Below, piece after piece: positions 26,890 to 36,131 of a stretch of DNA of 64,000 nt (the stretch's first letter is position 1; the number at the start of each line of letters is the position of its first letter). The DNA is from Rhizobium sp. BK650 (lineage in GTDB: Bacteria; Pseudomonadota; Alphaproteobacteria; Rhizobiales; Rhizobiaceae). Where the stretch lies: the NCBI RefSeq assembly GCF_014195325.1, contig NZ_JACIBK010000017.1, forward strand, positions 62,001 through 126,000, in the 5' to 3' direction. A model generated the notes under the pieces. The model did not search any database. It was not told where the DNA came from and saw nothing but the letters and a program-made list of their open reading frames with translations. The position numbers were made by a program, and so were the translations under genes.

Positions 26890-28089
26890 ATGGATCAAGA
26901 TGCAGAGCCCGACGAGGCCTCTGGAACGTCGCCATTTCGGGTGCCGACGTTTGGGCCAGTGTTTCTCGCGATCCTCCTGGCGATGCTGGCCGAAGCAATG
27001 GCTGGAAGCTATATCGCGCTTCTTGGAGTGCAGCAGGTCGGGATGTCGCCGTTGGAGCTCGGCGCTTTTCTAACAATTCCGGCGGCAACTGGAATAGTCA
27101 TCACAAGCTTCTTTGGGCATCTCCTAGATCGCCATCCAATCACCTGGCCTCTCCTCCTGTCGCTCCTTTCGAAAGGTGTTGGTTTCGCACTTTGCGCGTA
27201 CCTTACAGAGACGTGGATATTGATTATGAGCGCCGGGATCCTCTTTGGCTTCGGCGCGGCGTCCTTCAGCATTCTTTTTGCGGTGGCCAAGCACCGGCTG
27301 GACGAGGTCGGCGGTTCGACTGTATCTCGAGGAATGGCTATTCTTCGCCTGGTGGCGTCGCTGAATTGGACCATCGGCCCGGCTCTGGGCGCCATCCTCG
27401 TCTCGCGGACAGGATTCCCAAGCGTATTCGTGGGAGCCGCCTCCCTCGCGGGACTGGCGCTGGCAATTGTTTCTCTCACGCGGATGAGATCCGTCGTAAA
27501 CGCCGATGAGCGGCCTCGCTTGACGTTTGAGGTATTGCGCCGCGCGGCACCTGCCGCCCTTGCGCTGTCGGCTTTCCACACGGCGATGTTCTTGGGATCG
27601 AACGCGATGTCGATCGTCGTTGCTCGAGACCTCGGGACCGAACAAGACGTCGGTCTGTTGTTCAGTCTCTGTGCGGGACTAGAGGTCGTGTTCATGGCCG
27701 TCTTCGTGGTTTGGCCGAAACTGTCGAACAGGCAAGGACTGCTTCTTGTCGGATTCGCCCTGTTTGCCGCCTACTTTGCGATGGCGCTCGCTTGGCCTAC
27801 GTTGATGTCGCTTTACCTTGGTCAAGTCCCAAGGGCCGCTGGGATCGGGATTATCAGCATTGTAGGCATGGCCTTTGTGCAAGATCTCCTTCCTGGCAGA
27901 GCTGGCGTCGCCTCCGCTCTGTTTGGAAACACTATCAGCGTCGGCTTTCTGCTATCCGGACTCGCGACGGGACTTTGGGCCAACGCATTTGGGTACTGGT
28001 CTTTGTTCCTGTTGTGCGCGACGCTTTGCGGGTTCGGCGCACTGACCTTGGCCCTCGGGCGACGCACTCTCATTCAGCAGACGGGGTAG
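26890..28089 (+). CDS. Major facilitator superfamily transporter, sugar-efflux (SetA) type
   Basis: About 399 residues from the ATG at 26890, which has GGGGAG 4 bases upstream. There are around twelve hydrophobic segments. The first segment region GPVFLAILLAMLAEAMAGSY and the inter-helix SFFGHLLDRHPITWPL suit the drug/sugar-efflux branch of the MFS, and ILRLVASLNWTIGPALGAIL is characteristic of SetA-like exporters. It would sit in the inner membrane and export sugars or analogues with protons. The gene is single, with mobile-element debris downstream. Confidence 0.85.
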   Translation: MDQDAEPDEASGTSPFRVPTFGPVFLAILLAMLAEAMAGSYIALLGVQQVGMSPLELGAFLTIPAATGIVITSFFGHLLDRHPITWPLLLSLLSKGVGFALCAYLTETWILIMSAGILFGFGAASFSILFAVAKHRLDEVGGSTVSRGMAILRLVASLNWTIGPALGAILVSRTGFPSVFVGAASLAGLALAIVSLTRMRSVVNADERPRLTFEVLRRAAPAALALSAFHTAMFLGSNAMSIVVARDLGTEQDVGLLFSLCAGLEVVFMAVFVVWPKLSNRQGLLLVGFALFAAYFAMALAWPTLMSLYLGQVPRAAGIGIISIVGMAFVQDLLPGRAGVASALFGNTISVGFLLSGLATGLWANAFGYWSLFLLCATLCGFGALTLALGRRTLIQQTG

Positions 28090-28424
28090 CGCGCTAGCCC
28101 CAACAGGACCGCGGCCGACATTTGTTTTAGCGGTACTTTCGCCGCGGCAATCGCACCCAGGAGCTGCGGCTTGCGTATCGGGCACCCTGGAGAGCGGAAG
28201 CCAGGCCTATCTCGGCGACAATATGGCTTTCTCACAATGATGGAACGGGTGACGGTCGCTGCCGGCACCGCTAACACTCGAGAGCAAGATATTTGAACGT
28301 GCTCCGCCCACGGCCCGCTCGTCGATGCAGCGAAGTCTCTTAGACCGGACCATTGGCGGGTGACTGACCAAGCATAATTCACCCCGCAATAGACCAACCG
28401 CCCCACATTTACGGTAGCTCGGCG
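28090..28424. other. Intergenic stretch beside the IS3 remnant
   Basis: No gene recognised. It separates the MFS gene from the IS remnant and may include its former end, but no terminal repeat could be assigned. Confidence 0.4.
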
Positions 28425-28712
28425 GGGGGCGATGAACCGCTCACAAGCGAAATCGGCACTTTGTTGCGATCGCACTGTGTGGCCGGAACTCATTGTGGTC
28501 TCTACGCCAATCCTCGATCTTCTCACGCGTCGCCACGGCTCATGAACCAATGAGCGTTCAGGCCTTCGGCGCGGAACAGATATTTTTGCCAGTTGTAAAA
28601 GGTTACATCCGAAAAACCCGCCGTGCGGCACATCTTACCGACAGGTGTGCCGCACGCCGCCTGCTTCAGCACGAACGCGATCTGCGCCTCCCAAACTTCG
28701 ATGCCTTCATCG
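28425..28712 (-). mobile_element. IS3-family (IS407-type) transposase remnant, OrfA start fused to OrfB end
   Basis: On the minus strand from 28710 the sequence reads MKASKFG and, after a frameshift, EAQIAFVLKQAACGTPVGKMCRTAGFSDVTFYNWQKY, the start of IS3-type OrfA. It is followed within about 50 bases by REKIEDWRRDHNEFRPHSAIATK, the C-terminal end of OrfB with its conserved NEFRPHSA motif. Roughly 900 bp of a complete element are therefore deleted between the two. It cannot transpose on its own. The terminal inverted repeats were not identified. Confidence 0.8.
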
Positions 28713-29013
28713 AATTCTCCTCTTCTTCTGCGACGGGGATCATAAGTGGAGGCGCTAAGCTCGACCTCGTGAAGATCGCGAAGGCCGGTTTACCCAAGAT
28801 CGGGGCTACCTCTGGAAGCTATGGTTCCAGAGGCTCGCGCTAAACAAGCACCTGTTGGTCGGAAAGACAGCCGTGGTAACCGGGGCTTGATCAAGACGGC
28901 GGAAACGCATGACCAGGCCGTCGAGCTATTTCGGAGAGGGGTGGACGTTGAAGATGCCATACTGGGAACCTTTCCGACAATCACATGTTAAGGAGTGGGA
29001 AAAGAGAGCAAAA

Positions 29014-29658
29014 ATGAAGCAGATTGGATACGGACTTGTCAGCACGGCGGAGGAGAGTCCGGAGCTGCAACGACAGGCCCTTGCGAAGGCAGGCTGTGAC
29101 ACGATCTTCATCGACACGATGCCCGCAGGCATCAGTCCTCGGAGGCGGCCGGAGATGAAGAGGGTCCTGGACCTGCTGGCGCCAGGCGATCAGCTTGTCG
29201 TATGGAAATTGGACCGTTTGAGCCGGAGCATGGTCGATATTGTCCTCTTCATCGATGAGCTGCGAGAGAAAGGTATCGATTTCGCGTCCCTGACGCAGGG
29301 CATCGACACGAAATCAGGCGGTCGAACTTTTATTGAGGCAGCCGCCGTGTTCGCTGCGTTTGAGCGCGAGCAGATTTCCGAGCGCGTCAAGGCAGGTCAG
29401 GCGGAAACAGGGCGGAAAGGTGGACGTCGACCGAAAGCGACGCAATCGATTAGAGAAAATATCCTCGACATGAAGGAGCGTGGCAAGTCCATAGCACAGA
29501 TTGCGTTGACAATCGGACTTGGGGAAAGCACCGTCCGACGTATTTTGATGGAACTGAAAACGGCGGAGAATGGTGCTTTGATGGGCCTGAATGTCAAGCA
29601 GAGACTTGCTTTGGCCAGGGCTGCGGGACCTAGAACACCAGTACGCCCAAGAGATTGA
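29014..29658 (+). CDS. Serine recombinase (resolvase/invertase family)
   Basis: About 214 residues from MKQIGYGLVSTAEES at 29014; the frame is open back to 28909. The catalytic serine is in LVST (Ser10), and the resolvase core follows with WKLDRLSRSMVDIVLFIDEL, the helix E region AAAVFAAFEREQISERVKAG and a C-terminal helix-turn-helix (KSIAQIALTIGLGESTVRRILMEL). It would cut and rejoin DNA at short crossover sites. No transposase accompanies it and no crossover sites were found, so it may be a leftover of a Tn3-like element or a stand-alone invertase. Confidence 0.88.
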   Translation: MKQIGYGLVSTAEESPELQRQALAKAGCDTIFIDTMPAGISPRRRPEMKRVLDLLAPGDQLVVWKLDRLSRSMVDIVLFIDELREKGIDFASLTQGIDTKSGGRTFIEAAAVFAAFEREQISERVKAGQAETGRKGGRRPKATQSIRENILDMKERGKSIAQIALTIGLGESTVRRILMELKTAENGALMGLNVKQRLALARAAGPRTPVRPRD

Positions 29659-29748
29659 TTGATTGGGATAGTATTGCGACCCCTTGCCACCGCTCCACGC
29701 CGCCTCCGGGAGCGAACCGCGGCAGCGCGGTGGTTGAATAGGAATTGA

Positions 29749-30630
29749 TCACATTCCAAGCTTCGCCCGCTCCGCCATGCGCCAGGCGCGTGGTGTCTGA
29801 CCTGTCTGTTTCAGGAAGAAGCGGGAGAAATAGGCGGGGTCGGCAAACCCGAGGCGGTAGCTGATTTCCTGGGCACTGCCGAAGGTGAAGACCAGCTCGC
29901 GCTTGGCTTCGTCCGCGAGCCGCTGGGCGATCATCTCATGCGCTCCGAGTCCGGTCGCCGCCTTGACGATGCGGTTGAGGTGGGTCGGTGAGATGCCGAG
30001 TTCAGCAGCATAAAAGGCGGCCGGCCTATGAGTTCGCAGATGCTGCTGGATCAGGCCGTTCAGCTGCTCCATACGTCGAACGTTTTCGTTCCCGCTCTCA
30101 CCCGCAGCACTTCCAGAAAGCCGCATCGTCAGCTGCAGGGCGATCGTCACATAGGCTTCGAGAAGGTCCATGCGGCCGCTGCTGCGGGTCGCAAATTCAG
30201 CGCCAAGGCGCAACAGGGTCTGTGCGGCGTGGGCGGCATCGGGGTCATTCATCTCGAGCACGGTCAAATGCGGATTTGCAAGCCATTGGCCGAGCGGACT
30301 GCGGTCTCCCGGTGGGGCTTTCAGATGCGAAGCGAGCACTGTGATGACGAGACCGTCGATATCCCTTGAAAAGCGAAAGCCATGGCTCAGGCGCGGTGGT
30401 ACCGTGATTACAGTATTGGGGATGATCCGGTGTCGTTCGCCGCCGAAGATCGCGTCGCCCGATCCCGCACTGATGTACAATATCTGAAAAAAGCTCTCGT
30501 GGCGGTGCAGCTTGATTTCCCAATGATGCAAACTACTGCGCGACGGAATTGTTTCGCAATGAAGCCAAAACTCTGGCTTGCTTCCGGCATTTTCGCCATA
30601 GAGTTCATAAGTCGGGACGAACTTCTCCAT
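29749..30630 (-). CDS. pobR: AraC-family activator, probable regulator of pobA
   Basis: A 293-residue protein with an N-terminal cupin-like sensor (HRHESFFQILYISAGSGDAIFGG, VPPRLSHGFRFSRDIDGLVITVLA) and a C-terminal pair of AraC helix-turn-helices (FYAAELGISPTHLNRIVKAATG and AQEISYRLGFADPAYFSRFFLKQTGQTPRAWR). It is divergent from pobA with 111 bases between. In rhizobia and Acinetobacter the adjacent PobR activates pobA in response to 4-hydroxybenzoate, so the same role is likely here. Confidence 0.88.
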   Translation of the reverse strand: MEKFVPTYELYGENAGSKPEFWLHCETIPSRSSLHHWEIKLHRHESFFQILYISAGSGDAIFGGERHRIIPNTVITVPPRLSHGFRFSRDIDGLVITVLASHLKAPPGDRSPLGQWLANPHLTVLEMNDPDAAHAAQTLLRLGAEFATRSSGRMDLLEAYVTIALQLTMRLSGSAAGESGNENVRRMEQLNGLIQQHLRTHRPAAFYAAELGISPTHLNRIVKAATGLGAHEMIAQRLADEAKRELVFTFGSAQEISYRLGFADPAYFSRFFLKQTGQTPRAWRMAERAKLGM

Positions 30631-30741
30631 TCCGAATGCCTCCTCGCATGTTCGATTAGTGCAATTACTGGCATGAAATGTCCATTGCTGCGGGCCTCGC
30701 CTCTCCGCAAAATTGCGGTCAAGAGGACTTAAGGAGGAACC

Positions 30742-31914
30742 ATGCGCACCAAAGTCGCCATCATCGGCTCAGGCCCGTCGGGCCTGTTGCTTGGCCAGCT
30801 GCTGACGGAAGCCGCGATCGACAACGTCGTGCTCGATCGCGTCGGCAAGGATTACATCCTCGGCCGCGTGCGCGCCGGCGTGCTCGAGGAAGGCACCGTC
30901 GGGCTGATGGATCAGGCCAAATCCGGCGCGCACATGCATGCTGCGGGCCTGCCGCATCACGGCTTTTCGCTCGCCTTCGACGGCCGCGATCACCGAATCG
31001 ATCTCTACAGCCTCACCGGCGGCAAGCGCGTCGTGGTGTATGGCCAGACGGAACTGACCCGTGACCTCATGGAACATCGCGAGGCGAGCGGCGCGCTGAC
31101 GGTCTATGATGCCGCCAATGTCACCCCGCATGATTTCGATGGGGCGTCGCCTTACCTTACCTATGACAAGAATGGCATCACTCATCGCCTCGATTGCGAT
31201 TTCATCGCCGGTTGCGACGGTTTCCATGGCGCCAGCCGCAAGGCGGTGCCACAGGGCGCGATTCGCACCTTCGAGAAGGTCTATCCCTTCGGCTGGCTTG
31301 GGATCCTCGCCGACGTCGCACCCGTCAGCCACGAGCTCATCTATGCTAACCATCCGCGCGGCTTTGCGCTTTGCTCGATGCGTTCGGAAACCCGCAGCCG
31401 TTACTACATCCAGTGTTCGCTCGACGAGAAGGTCGAGGACTGGAGCGACGCGCGCTTCTGGGACGAGTTGCGCTGGCGCCTGCCCGAAAATCATGCCGAG
31501 GCGATGGTGACCGCGCCGTCCTTTGCGAAATCAATCGCGCCGCTGCGCTCTTTCGTCGCCGAGCCCATTCGCTTCGGCCGCTTGTTCCTAGTTGGTGATG
31601 CGGCCCATATCGTGCCTCCAACGGGCGCCAAGGGCCTGAACCTTGCGGCAAGTGACGTTTTTTATCTGAGTAACGCGCTGATCGAATTCTATGGTCACAG
31701 GTCTGAGGCAGGCATCGACGCGTATTCGCAGAAGGCGCTCGCACGTGTCTGGAAGGCGGTGCGTTTCTCGTGGTGGATGACCACGATCATGCACCGTTTC
31801 CCCAATACTGACGATTTCGGCCAACGCCTTCAGGAGGCGGAGCTGGACTATCTCGTCCAATCACCCGCCGCCTCTACATCGCTTGCGGAAAACTACGTCG
31901 GGCTGCCTTACTGA
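30742..31914 (+). CDS. pobA: 4-hydroxybenzoate 3-monooxygenase
   Basis: A 390-residue flavoprotein hydroxylase with AAGGAGG just upstream of its start. It has the FAD-binding GSGPSGLLLGQLL at the N-terminus, the DG-type motif CDFIAGCDGFHGASRKAV, substrate-contact region SETRSRYYIQC and the second FAD motif LFLVGDAAHIVPPTGAKGLNLA. Length and order match PobA, which hydroxylates 4-hydroxybenzoate to protocatechuate using NADPH and oxygen. The beta-ketoadipate genes for the next steps are not in this window. Confidence 0.95.
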   Translation: MRTKVAIIGSGPSGLLLGQLLTEAAIDNVVLDRVGKDYILGRVRAGVLEEGTVGLMDQAKSGAHMHAAGLPHHGFSLAFDGRDHRIDLYSLTGGKRVVVYGQTELTRDLMEHREASGALTVYDAANVTPHDFDGASPYLTYDKNGITHRLDCDFIAGCDGFHGASRKAVPQGAIRTFEKVYPFGWLGILADVAPVSHELIYANHPRGFALCSMRSETRSRYYIQCSLDEKVEDWSDARFWDELRWRLPENHAEAMVTAPSFAKSIAPLRSFVAEPIRFGRLFLVGDAAHIVPPTGAKGLNLAASDVFYLSNALIEFYGHRSEAGIDAYSQKALARVWKAVRFSWWMTTIMHRFPNTDDFGQRLQEAELDYLVQSPAASTSLAENYVGLPY

Positions 31915-32164
31915 GAGGCAGCTTGCGTCTTGCAATCAAGCAACTCGCCCCGCCTCACGAACGACCTGCATCAGAAGCGAGAGCGGCAACGAAGGCTGCA
32001 CTCCCTCGTTATTGATACGAATGTTGCAATACATCAGATGTTTCATTTGTATCATTTTTAAGCATATCGCCCGATGTTGGCAATCACGTTGGCACAGGCT
32101 GGTCCCAAATCACTTGTCGTCGTCCGATGCTCCGGCTCTGCTTGGATTTTTTGCCGAAGCGTTG

Positions 32165-32476
32165 GTCCTCATCTTCGCAGGTTACCACGTGCTCAGGTTG
32201 TGCCGACGGAGCTCGATAGAAAATGGCTCGAACGTGCGGCATGATTTGAGAAAAGGAAATCGAATTCCCGGAGAATTAGCCGTCAATACGTTCGCGCCTA
32301 GCTGCCGTGCCTGCAGGAAAGTCAGGGCGTCATTGTCGAAGCGGCGCTCATGTCCCTCTCCCTTCGGCAGGTTGCTCAAGCGAAATAGCAGACCGGCCAA
32401 CACGCCGGCCTGTCCCCAAGTGGCTGCCTCCGGGGGGTGGATGATGAGGCTGCGACAAAAGACATTTGCCGCAGAA
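32165..32476 (-). pseudogene. PIN-domain (VapC-like) toxin remnant
   Basis: Read on the minus strand, three frames together give the second half of a PIN-domain protein: EAATWGQAGVLAGLLFRLSN, HERRFDNDALTFLQARQLGANVLTAN, then in a second frame REFDFL and in the third frame SQIMPHVRAIFYRAPS. The order acidic residue, LGANVLTAN, EFDFL, PHVRAIFYR is what I remember for rhizobial PIN toxins. Two small indels separate the frames, near 32285 and 32265. The N-terminal half is missing and the remnant abuts the end of the Lrp-type gene. No antitoxin gene was found. Limits are approximate. Confidence 0.6.
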
Positions 32477-32944
32477 TCAATCTTCTATCGGAAAGACGAA
32501 GCCCGCTTTAACCCGATCCATTACCACCATGGTTTTGAAGCCTTTGATATCATGGTTCTCATAGAAGAACCGACGCGTGAAGGCTTCGTAGTCCTCCATG
32601 TCCTTCGCCGTAACAACCAGGATAAAATCGGCGTCGCCCGTCACGTAGTAGCCGATCATCACCTCCTTGGTAGAGCGGATCGCCGCCTTGAATCGATCAA
32701 CGATATCTGCCCGTTCGCGCTCCAAAGAGACAAGAACAATCATGGTGATGGCCCGCCCGACAGCCTTTGGCGAGACGATCGATACGTCTGCCTCGATCAC
32801 CCCTTCCTCACGCAACCGCTTCAGCCGTCGCTGACAAGCAGTTGGTGAGAGATTGACGATTTGCGCCAGCTCCTCAGAGGTCAGACGATTGTTCTTCTGG
32901 ACGGCGTCAAGCAGCGCCCGATCGGCTCTATCGAGGGGGGTCAT
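32477..32944 (-). CDS. asnC: Lrp/AsnC-family regulator of the ectoine cluster
   Basis: A 155-residue protein starting MTPLDRADRALLDAV at 32944. The winged helix covers LTSEELAQIVNLSPTACQRRLKRLREEGVIEADV, and the RAM effector domain follows (VLVSLERERADIVDRFKAAI, VMIGYYVTGDADFILVVTAKDMEDYEAFTRRFF). Ectoine catabolic clusters regularly carry an AsnC/Lrp gene (called asnC in Ruegeria and Sinorhizobium, doeX in Halomonas). It is divergent from the ssd gene with 107 bases between and probably senses 2,4-diaminobutyrate derivatives. Confidence 0.88.
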   Translation of the reverse strand: MTPLDRADRALLDAVQKNNRLTSEELAQIVNLSPTACQRRLKRLREEGVIEADVSIVSPKAVGRAITMIVLVSLERERADIVDRFKAAIRSTKEVMIGYYVTGDADFILVVTAKDMEDYEAFTRRFFYENHDIKGFKTMVVMDRVKAGFVFPIED

Positions 32945-33051
32945 GCAGAAGTCCTGCGTCCTTATCCAAATTAAGCCCAATTCCTGCATCGCAGCTCAAC
33001 TGAATGCAGCCAATCGATCATGGCGCGCAGCTAGTCTCCTTGTAAACCCAC

Positions 33052-34542
33052 ATGGAGCCCCGCATGGAAGGCATCGCCAGCACTGCGCTGAAAAACCTGC
33101 GACGACCCGATCTCATCGAGCACCGCGCCTTTGTTGATGGCACATGGGCTGCGCGCGCAAAGACGCTCAGCGTCATCGATCCTGCAACCGGCGAAAACCT
33201 CATGGAAGTCGCAGCCTGCTCGCTCGAAGATGCCGATGCCGCCGTCGGTGCCGCGAAGAATGCCTTTCTCGATTGGCGTGACAGGCTCCCTGTCGAACCT
33301 GGCCAGATCCTGCGAGCGTGGGGTAAGTTGATGCGCGATCACGCGCAAGACCTCGCTCTCATCATGACGGCTGAACAAGGAAAGCCGCTGGCAGAATCGC
33401 TTGGCGAGATTTCTTACGCGGCGAATTTCCTCGACTGGTTCGCCGCCGAAGGTGAGCGTGCCTATGGCGAGACGATACCGAGCCACCTGCCGGGCAGTCG
33501 CCTTTCGGTACAGATGCAGCCCGTTGGCGTGACCGTTGCGATCACGCCGTGGAATTTTCCTTCCGCGATGATTACCCGCAAGGCGGGCGCTGCACTCGCA
33601 GCCGGCTGCACGATGATCGTCAAGCCCGCCCCGGAGACGCCTTTGTCCGCTCTTGCTCTGGCAAGGCTTGCCGAGGAGGCCGGGATTCCCGCCGGCGTCT
33701 TCCAGGTTCTCACTGGAGAAGCTGCCCCGCTTGCGCGCCGCCTGCTCGAACACACGGATGTGCGTGCCTTTTCCTTCACCGGCTCGACGGAAGTCGGGCG
33801 GATCCTGCTGACGCAATCGGCGGCGACTCTGAAGAAGGCCTCGCTTGAACTTGGCGGCCATGCACCTTTCATCCTGTTCGACGATGCGGAGCTTTCCAAA
33901 GCCGTAAGGGGCTGTATCGATGCCAAATTCGCCACGTCGGGACAGGATTGCCTTGCTGCAAACAGGATTTACGTTCAGCGCGGGCACTACGATCGGTTCG
34001 TCGACGCATTCGCCGAGGCGACCCGAATGCTCAACGTCGGTCATGGCCTTGAGCCCGGCACCGATATCGGGCCGATGACGCGCCCTTCGGTTGCCGAAAA
34101 ATGCCGGCAGCAGATTGCGCAGGCACTCTCCACCGGCGCGCGTCTCGTCTGCGGCGGACAGGACAGCCCGCTTGGCGGTAATTTCGTCACGCCAACCGTG
34201 CTTGCCGACGTCACCGATGACATGCTGATTGCCCGCGAAGAGACCTTCGGCCCGGTCGCTGCGATACTGCCCTTCGACGACGAGCAGGAAGTGATCGCCC
34301 GTGCCAACGCCAGCGAAATGGGACTGGCTGCCTACGTCTACACCAACGATCTTGGCCGCGCGATGCGTCTCACCGAGCGGCTCGAATTCGGCATGATCGC
34401 CGTCAATACGCCGAAATTCACCGGCGCCCCGATACCGTTCGGCGGCTGGAAACAATCCGGTCTTGGTCGCGAAGGTTCGCGCCACGGCCTTCTGGAATAT
34501 CTCGAAGCAAAATATGTCTGCTTCGGCAACCTTGCTGCATGA
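33052..34542 (+). CDS. ssd: Aldehyde dehydrogenase of ectoine catabolism (Ssd/DoeC type)
   Basis: A 496-residue aldehyde dehydrogenase with ITPWNFPSAMITRKAG, the catalytic glutamate in LELGGHAPFILFDDAE, the nucleophile in SGQDCLAANR and the C-terminal PFGGWKQSGLGREGSRHG. In ectoine degradation this enzyme oxidises aspartate semialdehyde (from diaminobutyrate) to aspartate. A second ATG at 33064 has GGAG at a good distance and may be the true start. It is followed by the aminotransferase gene after 13 bases. Confidence 0.9.
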   Translation: MEPRMEGIASTALKNLRRPDLIEHRAFVDGTWAARAKTLSVIDPATGENLMEVAACSLEDADAAVGAAKNAFLDWRDRLPVEPGQILRAWGKLMRDHAQDLALIMTAEQGKPLAESLGEISYAANFLDWFAAEGERAYGETIPSHLPGSRLSVQMQPVGVTVAITPWNFPSAMITRKAGAALAAGCTMIVKPAPETPLSALALARLAEEAGIPAGVFQVLTGEAAPLARRLLEHTDVRAFSFTGSTEVGRILLTQSAATLKKASLELGGHAPFILFDDAELSKAVRGCIDAKFATSGQDCLAANRIYVQRGHYDRFVDAFAEATRMLNVGHGLEPGTDIGPMTRPSVAEKCRQQIAQALSTGARLVCGGQDSPLGGNFVTPTVLADVTDDMLIAREETFGPVAAILPFDDEQEVIARANASEMGLAAYVYTNDLGRAMRLTERLEFGMIAVNTPKFTGAPIPFGGWKQSGLGREGSRHGLLEYLEAKYVCFGNLAA

Positions 34543-34555
34543 AAGGATCCGCGCC

Positions 34556-35959
34556 ATGACAATCAATCCCGATCAGATCGCCGAGATGGACCGGACTTCG
34601 GTCCTGCATCCCTTCACGCAGCTCAAGGATTTCGCCAGCGGCAAGATCGGCGATCCGACGATCGTCGAAACGGGCAAGGGCATCCGCATTCAGGATGCAC
34701 ACGGCAGGCAGCTGATCGACGGTTTCGCCGGTCTTTACTGCGTCAATATCGGCTATGGCCGCGCCGAGGTTGCCGAGGCCATTTCGCGCCAAGCCTATCG
34801 CCTCGCCTACTACCACACCTATGCCGCCCACACGACGGATGAGCTCGCGATCCTCTCCGATCGGCTGGTTAAAATGGCACCCGGCAAGATGAGCAAGATC
34901 TTCTACGGCATGTCGGGCTCCGACGCCAACGAAACGCAAGCCAAGCTCGTCTGGTATTACAGCAACCTGCGCGGCAAGCCGAACAAGAAGAAGATCATCT
35001 CCCGCGAACGCGGCTACCATGGTTGCAGCGTCATCTCCGGCTCCATGACCGGCATGAGCTTTTACCAGGACCATATGGACCTGCCGCGTGCAGGCATTCT
35101 CCACACCGGTGCGCCGCATTTCTATTGGGGCGCGCAAGCTGGCGAAACGGAGCTCGAATTTTCCAAGCGCCGTGCTGACGAACTCGAAGCCCTGATTCTG
35201 CGCGAAGATCCGGACACGATCGGTGCCTTCATCGCCGAACCGGTGCTCGGCACCGGCGGCATCACGCCGCCGCCGCAGGGCTATTGGGAGGAAGTACAAA
35301 AAATCCTCAAAAAATACGATATCCTGCTCATCGCTGATGAAGTCATTACCGGTTTCGGACGCACCGGCTCGATGTTCGGATCGCAGCATTACGGCATCGA
35401 ACCCGACCTGATCACTGTCGCCAAGGGGCTGACCTCGGCCTACTTCCCGCTGTCGGGCGCAATCGTTAGCGAAAAGGTCTATGAGGTGATGGAAGAAGGG
35501 GCCGATCGCGTCGGCTCTTTCTCGCATGGCTACACGTATTCCGGTCACCCGATCGGCGCTGCAGCGGCAAACGCCGTTCTCGACATCGTCGAGAAGGAGG
35601 ATCTGCCGGGCAATGCCCGCGCAGTGGGCAGCTATTTCCAGGCGCAGCTGAAGGCGAAGTTTACTCAGCTCCCGATCGTTGGTGAAGTGCGCGGCGTCGG
35701 CCTGATGGGCGCAATCGAATTCGTGGCCGATCGGGAGAGGAAGACGCGCTTTGCGCCGGGCCTTACTGTCGGTGCGCGAATCTCAAAGGCCGCGCGCAGC
35801 GGTGGGCTGATTGCCCGTGCCATGCCGCACGGCGATATCCTGGGTCTTGCCCCGCCGCTCGTCACGACCAAAGAAGAAGTCGACGAAATCGTCGCCATTG
35901 CCGAATCCGCCGCCCGCTCGGTCATGGACGAATTGATCAAGGCTGGCGAGAAGATCTGA
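34556..35959 (+). CDS. atf: Diaminobutyrate aminotransferase of ectoine catabolism (Atf/DoeD type)
   Basis: A 467-residue class III PLP aminotransferase starting MTINPDQIAEMDRTSVLHPF at 34556, with AAGGA 10 bases upstream; the longer frame overlaps the preceding gene. Landmarks: FYGMSGSDANETQAKLVWYY, SRERGYHGCSVISGSMTG, EPVLGTGGITPPPQGYW, LLIADEVITGFGRTGSMFG and the PLP lysine in ITVAKGLTSAYFP. In the ectoine pathway it transaminates 2,4-diaminobutyrate to aspartate semialdehyde. Placement between ssd and enuR supports this role over GABA transamination. Confidence 0.9.
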   Translation: MTINPDQIAEMDRTSVLHPFTQLKDFASGKIGDPTIVETGKGIRIQDAHGRQLIDGFAGLYCVNIGYGRAEVAEAISRQAYRLAYYHTYAAHTTDELAILSDRLVKMAPGKMSKIFYGMSGSDANETQAKLVWYYSNLRGKPNKKKIISRERGYHGCSVISGSMTGMSFYQDHMDLPRAGILHTGAPHFYWGAQAGETELEFSKRRADELEALILREDPDTIGAFIAEPVLGTGGITPPPQGYWEEVQKILKKYDILLIADEVITGFGRTGSMFGSQHYGIEPDLITVAKGLTSAYFPLSGAIVSEKVYEVMEEGADRVGSFSHGYTYSGHPIGAAAANAVLDIVEKEDLPGNARAVGSYFQAQLKAKFTQLPIVGEVRGVGLMGAIEFVADRERKTRFAPGLTVGARISKAARSGGLIARAMPHGDILGLAPPLVTTKEEVDEIVAIAESAARSVMDELIKAGEKI

Positions 35960-36131
35960 TCGAGCATGGCCGGCGACAAGCGCTCGCCGGCAACTGCCGA
36001 TTTGCGAGCAAAGCCGAGATGATCGTCATTATTTCTGGAGCAATCACGGCTCGACATGCATAGCGCTTCATCTTTTCAGACGAAGCGTGCATAATGTCAT
36101 GAAATGATCGTCCTCAAAACGAGACAATTTC

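Noticed and set aside
32014..32053. Imperfect inverted repeat followed by ATTTTTA downstream of pobA
   Set aside because: The stem is weak, has one mismatch and a 20-base loop; too poor to call a terminator.
33031..34566. 511-codon open frame opposite the ssd gene
   Set aside because: It is the antisense shadow of a conserved aldehyde dehydrogenase; the sense strand carries all family motifs.
34418..35548. 376-codon frame opposite the aminotransferase gene
   Set aside because: Shadow frame; the plus strand has the PLP lysine and all class III motifs.
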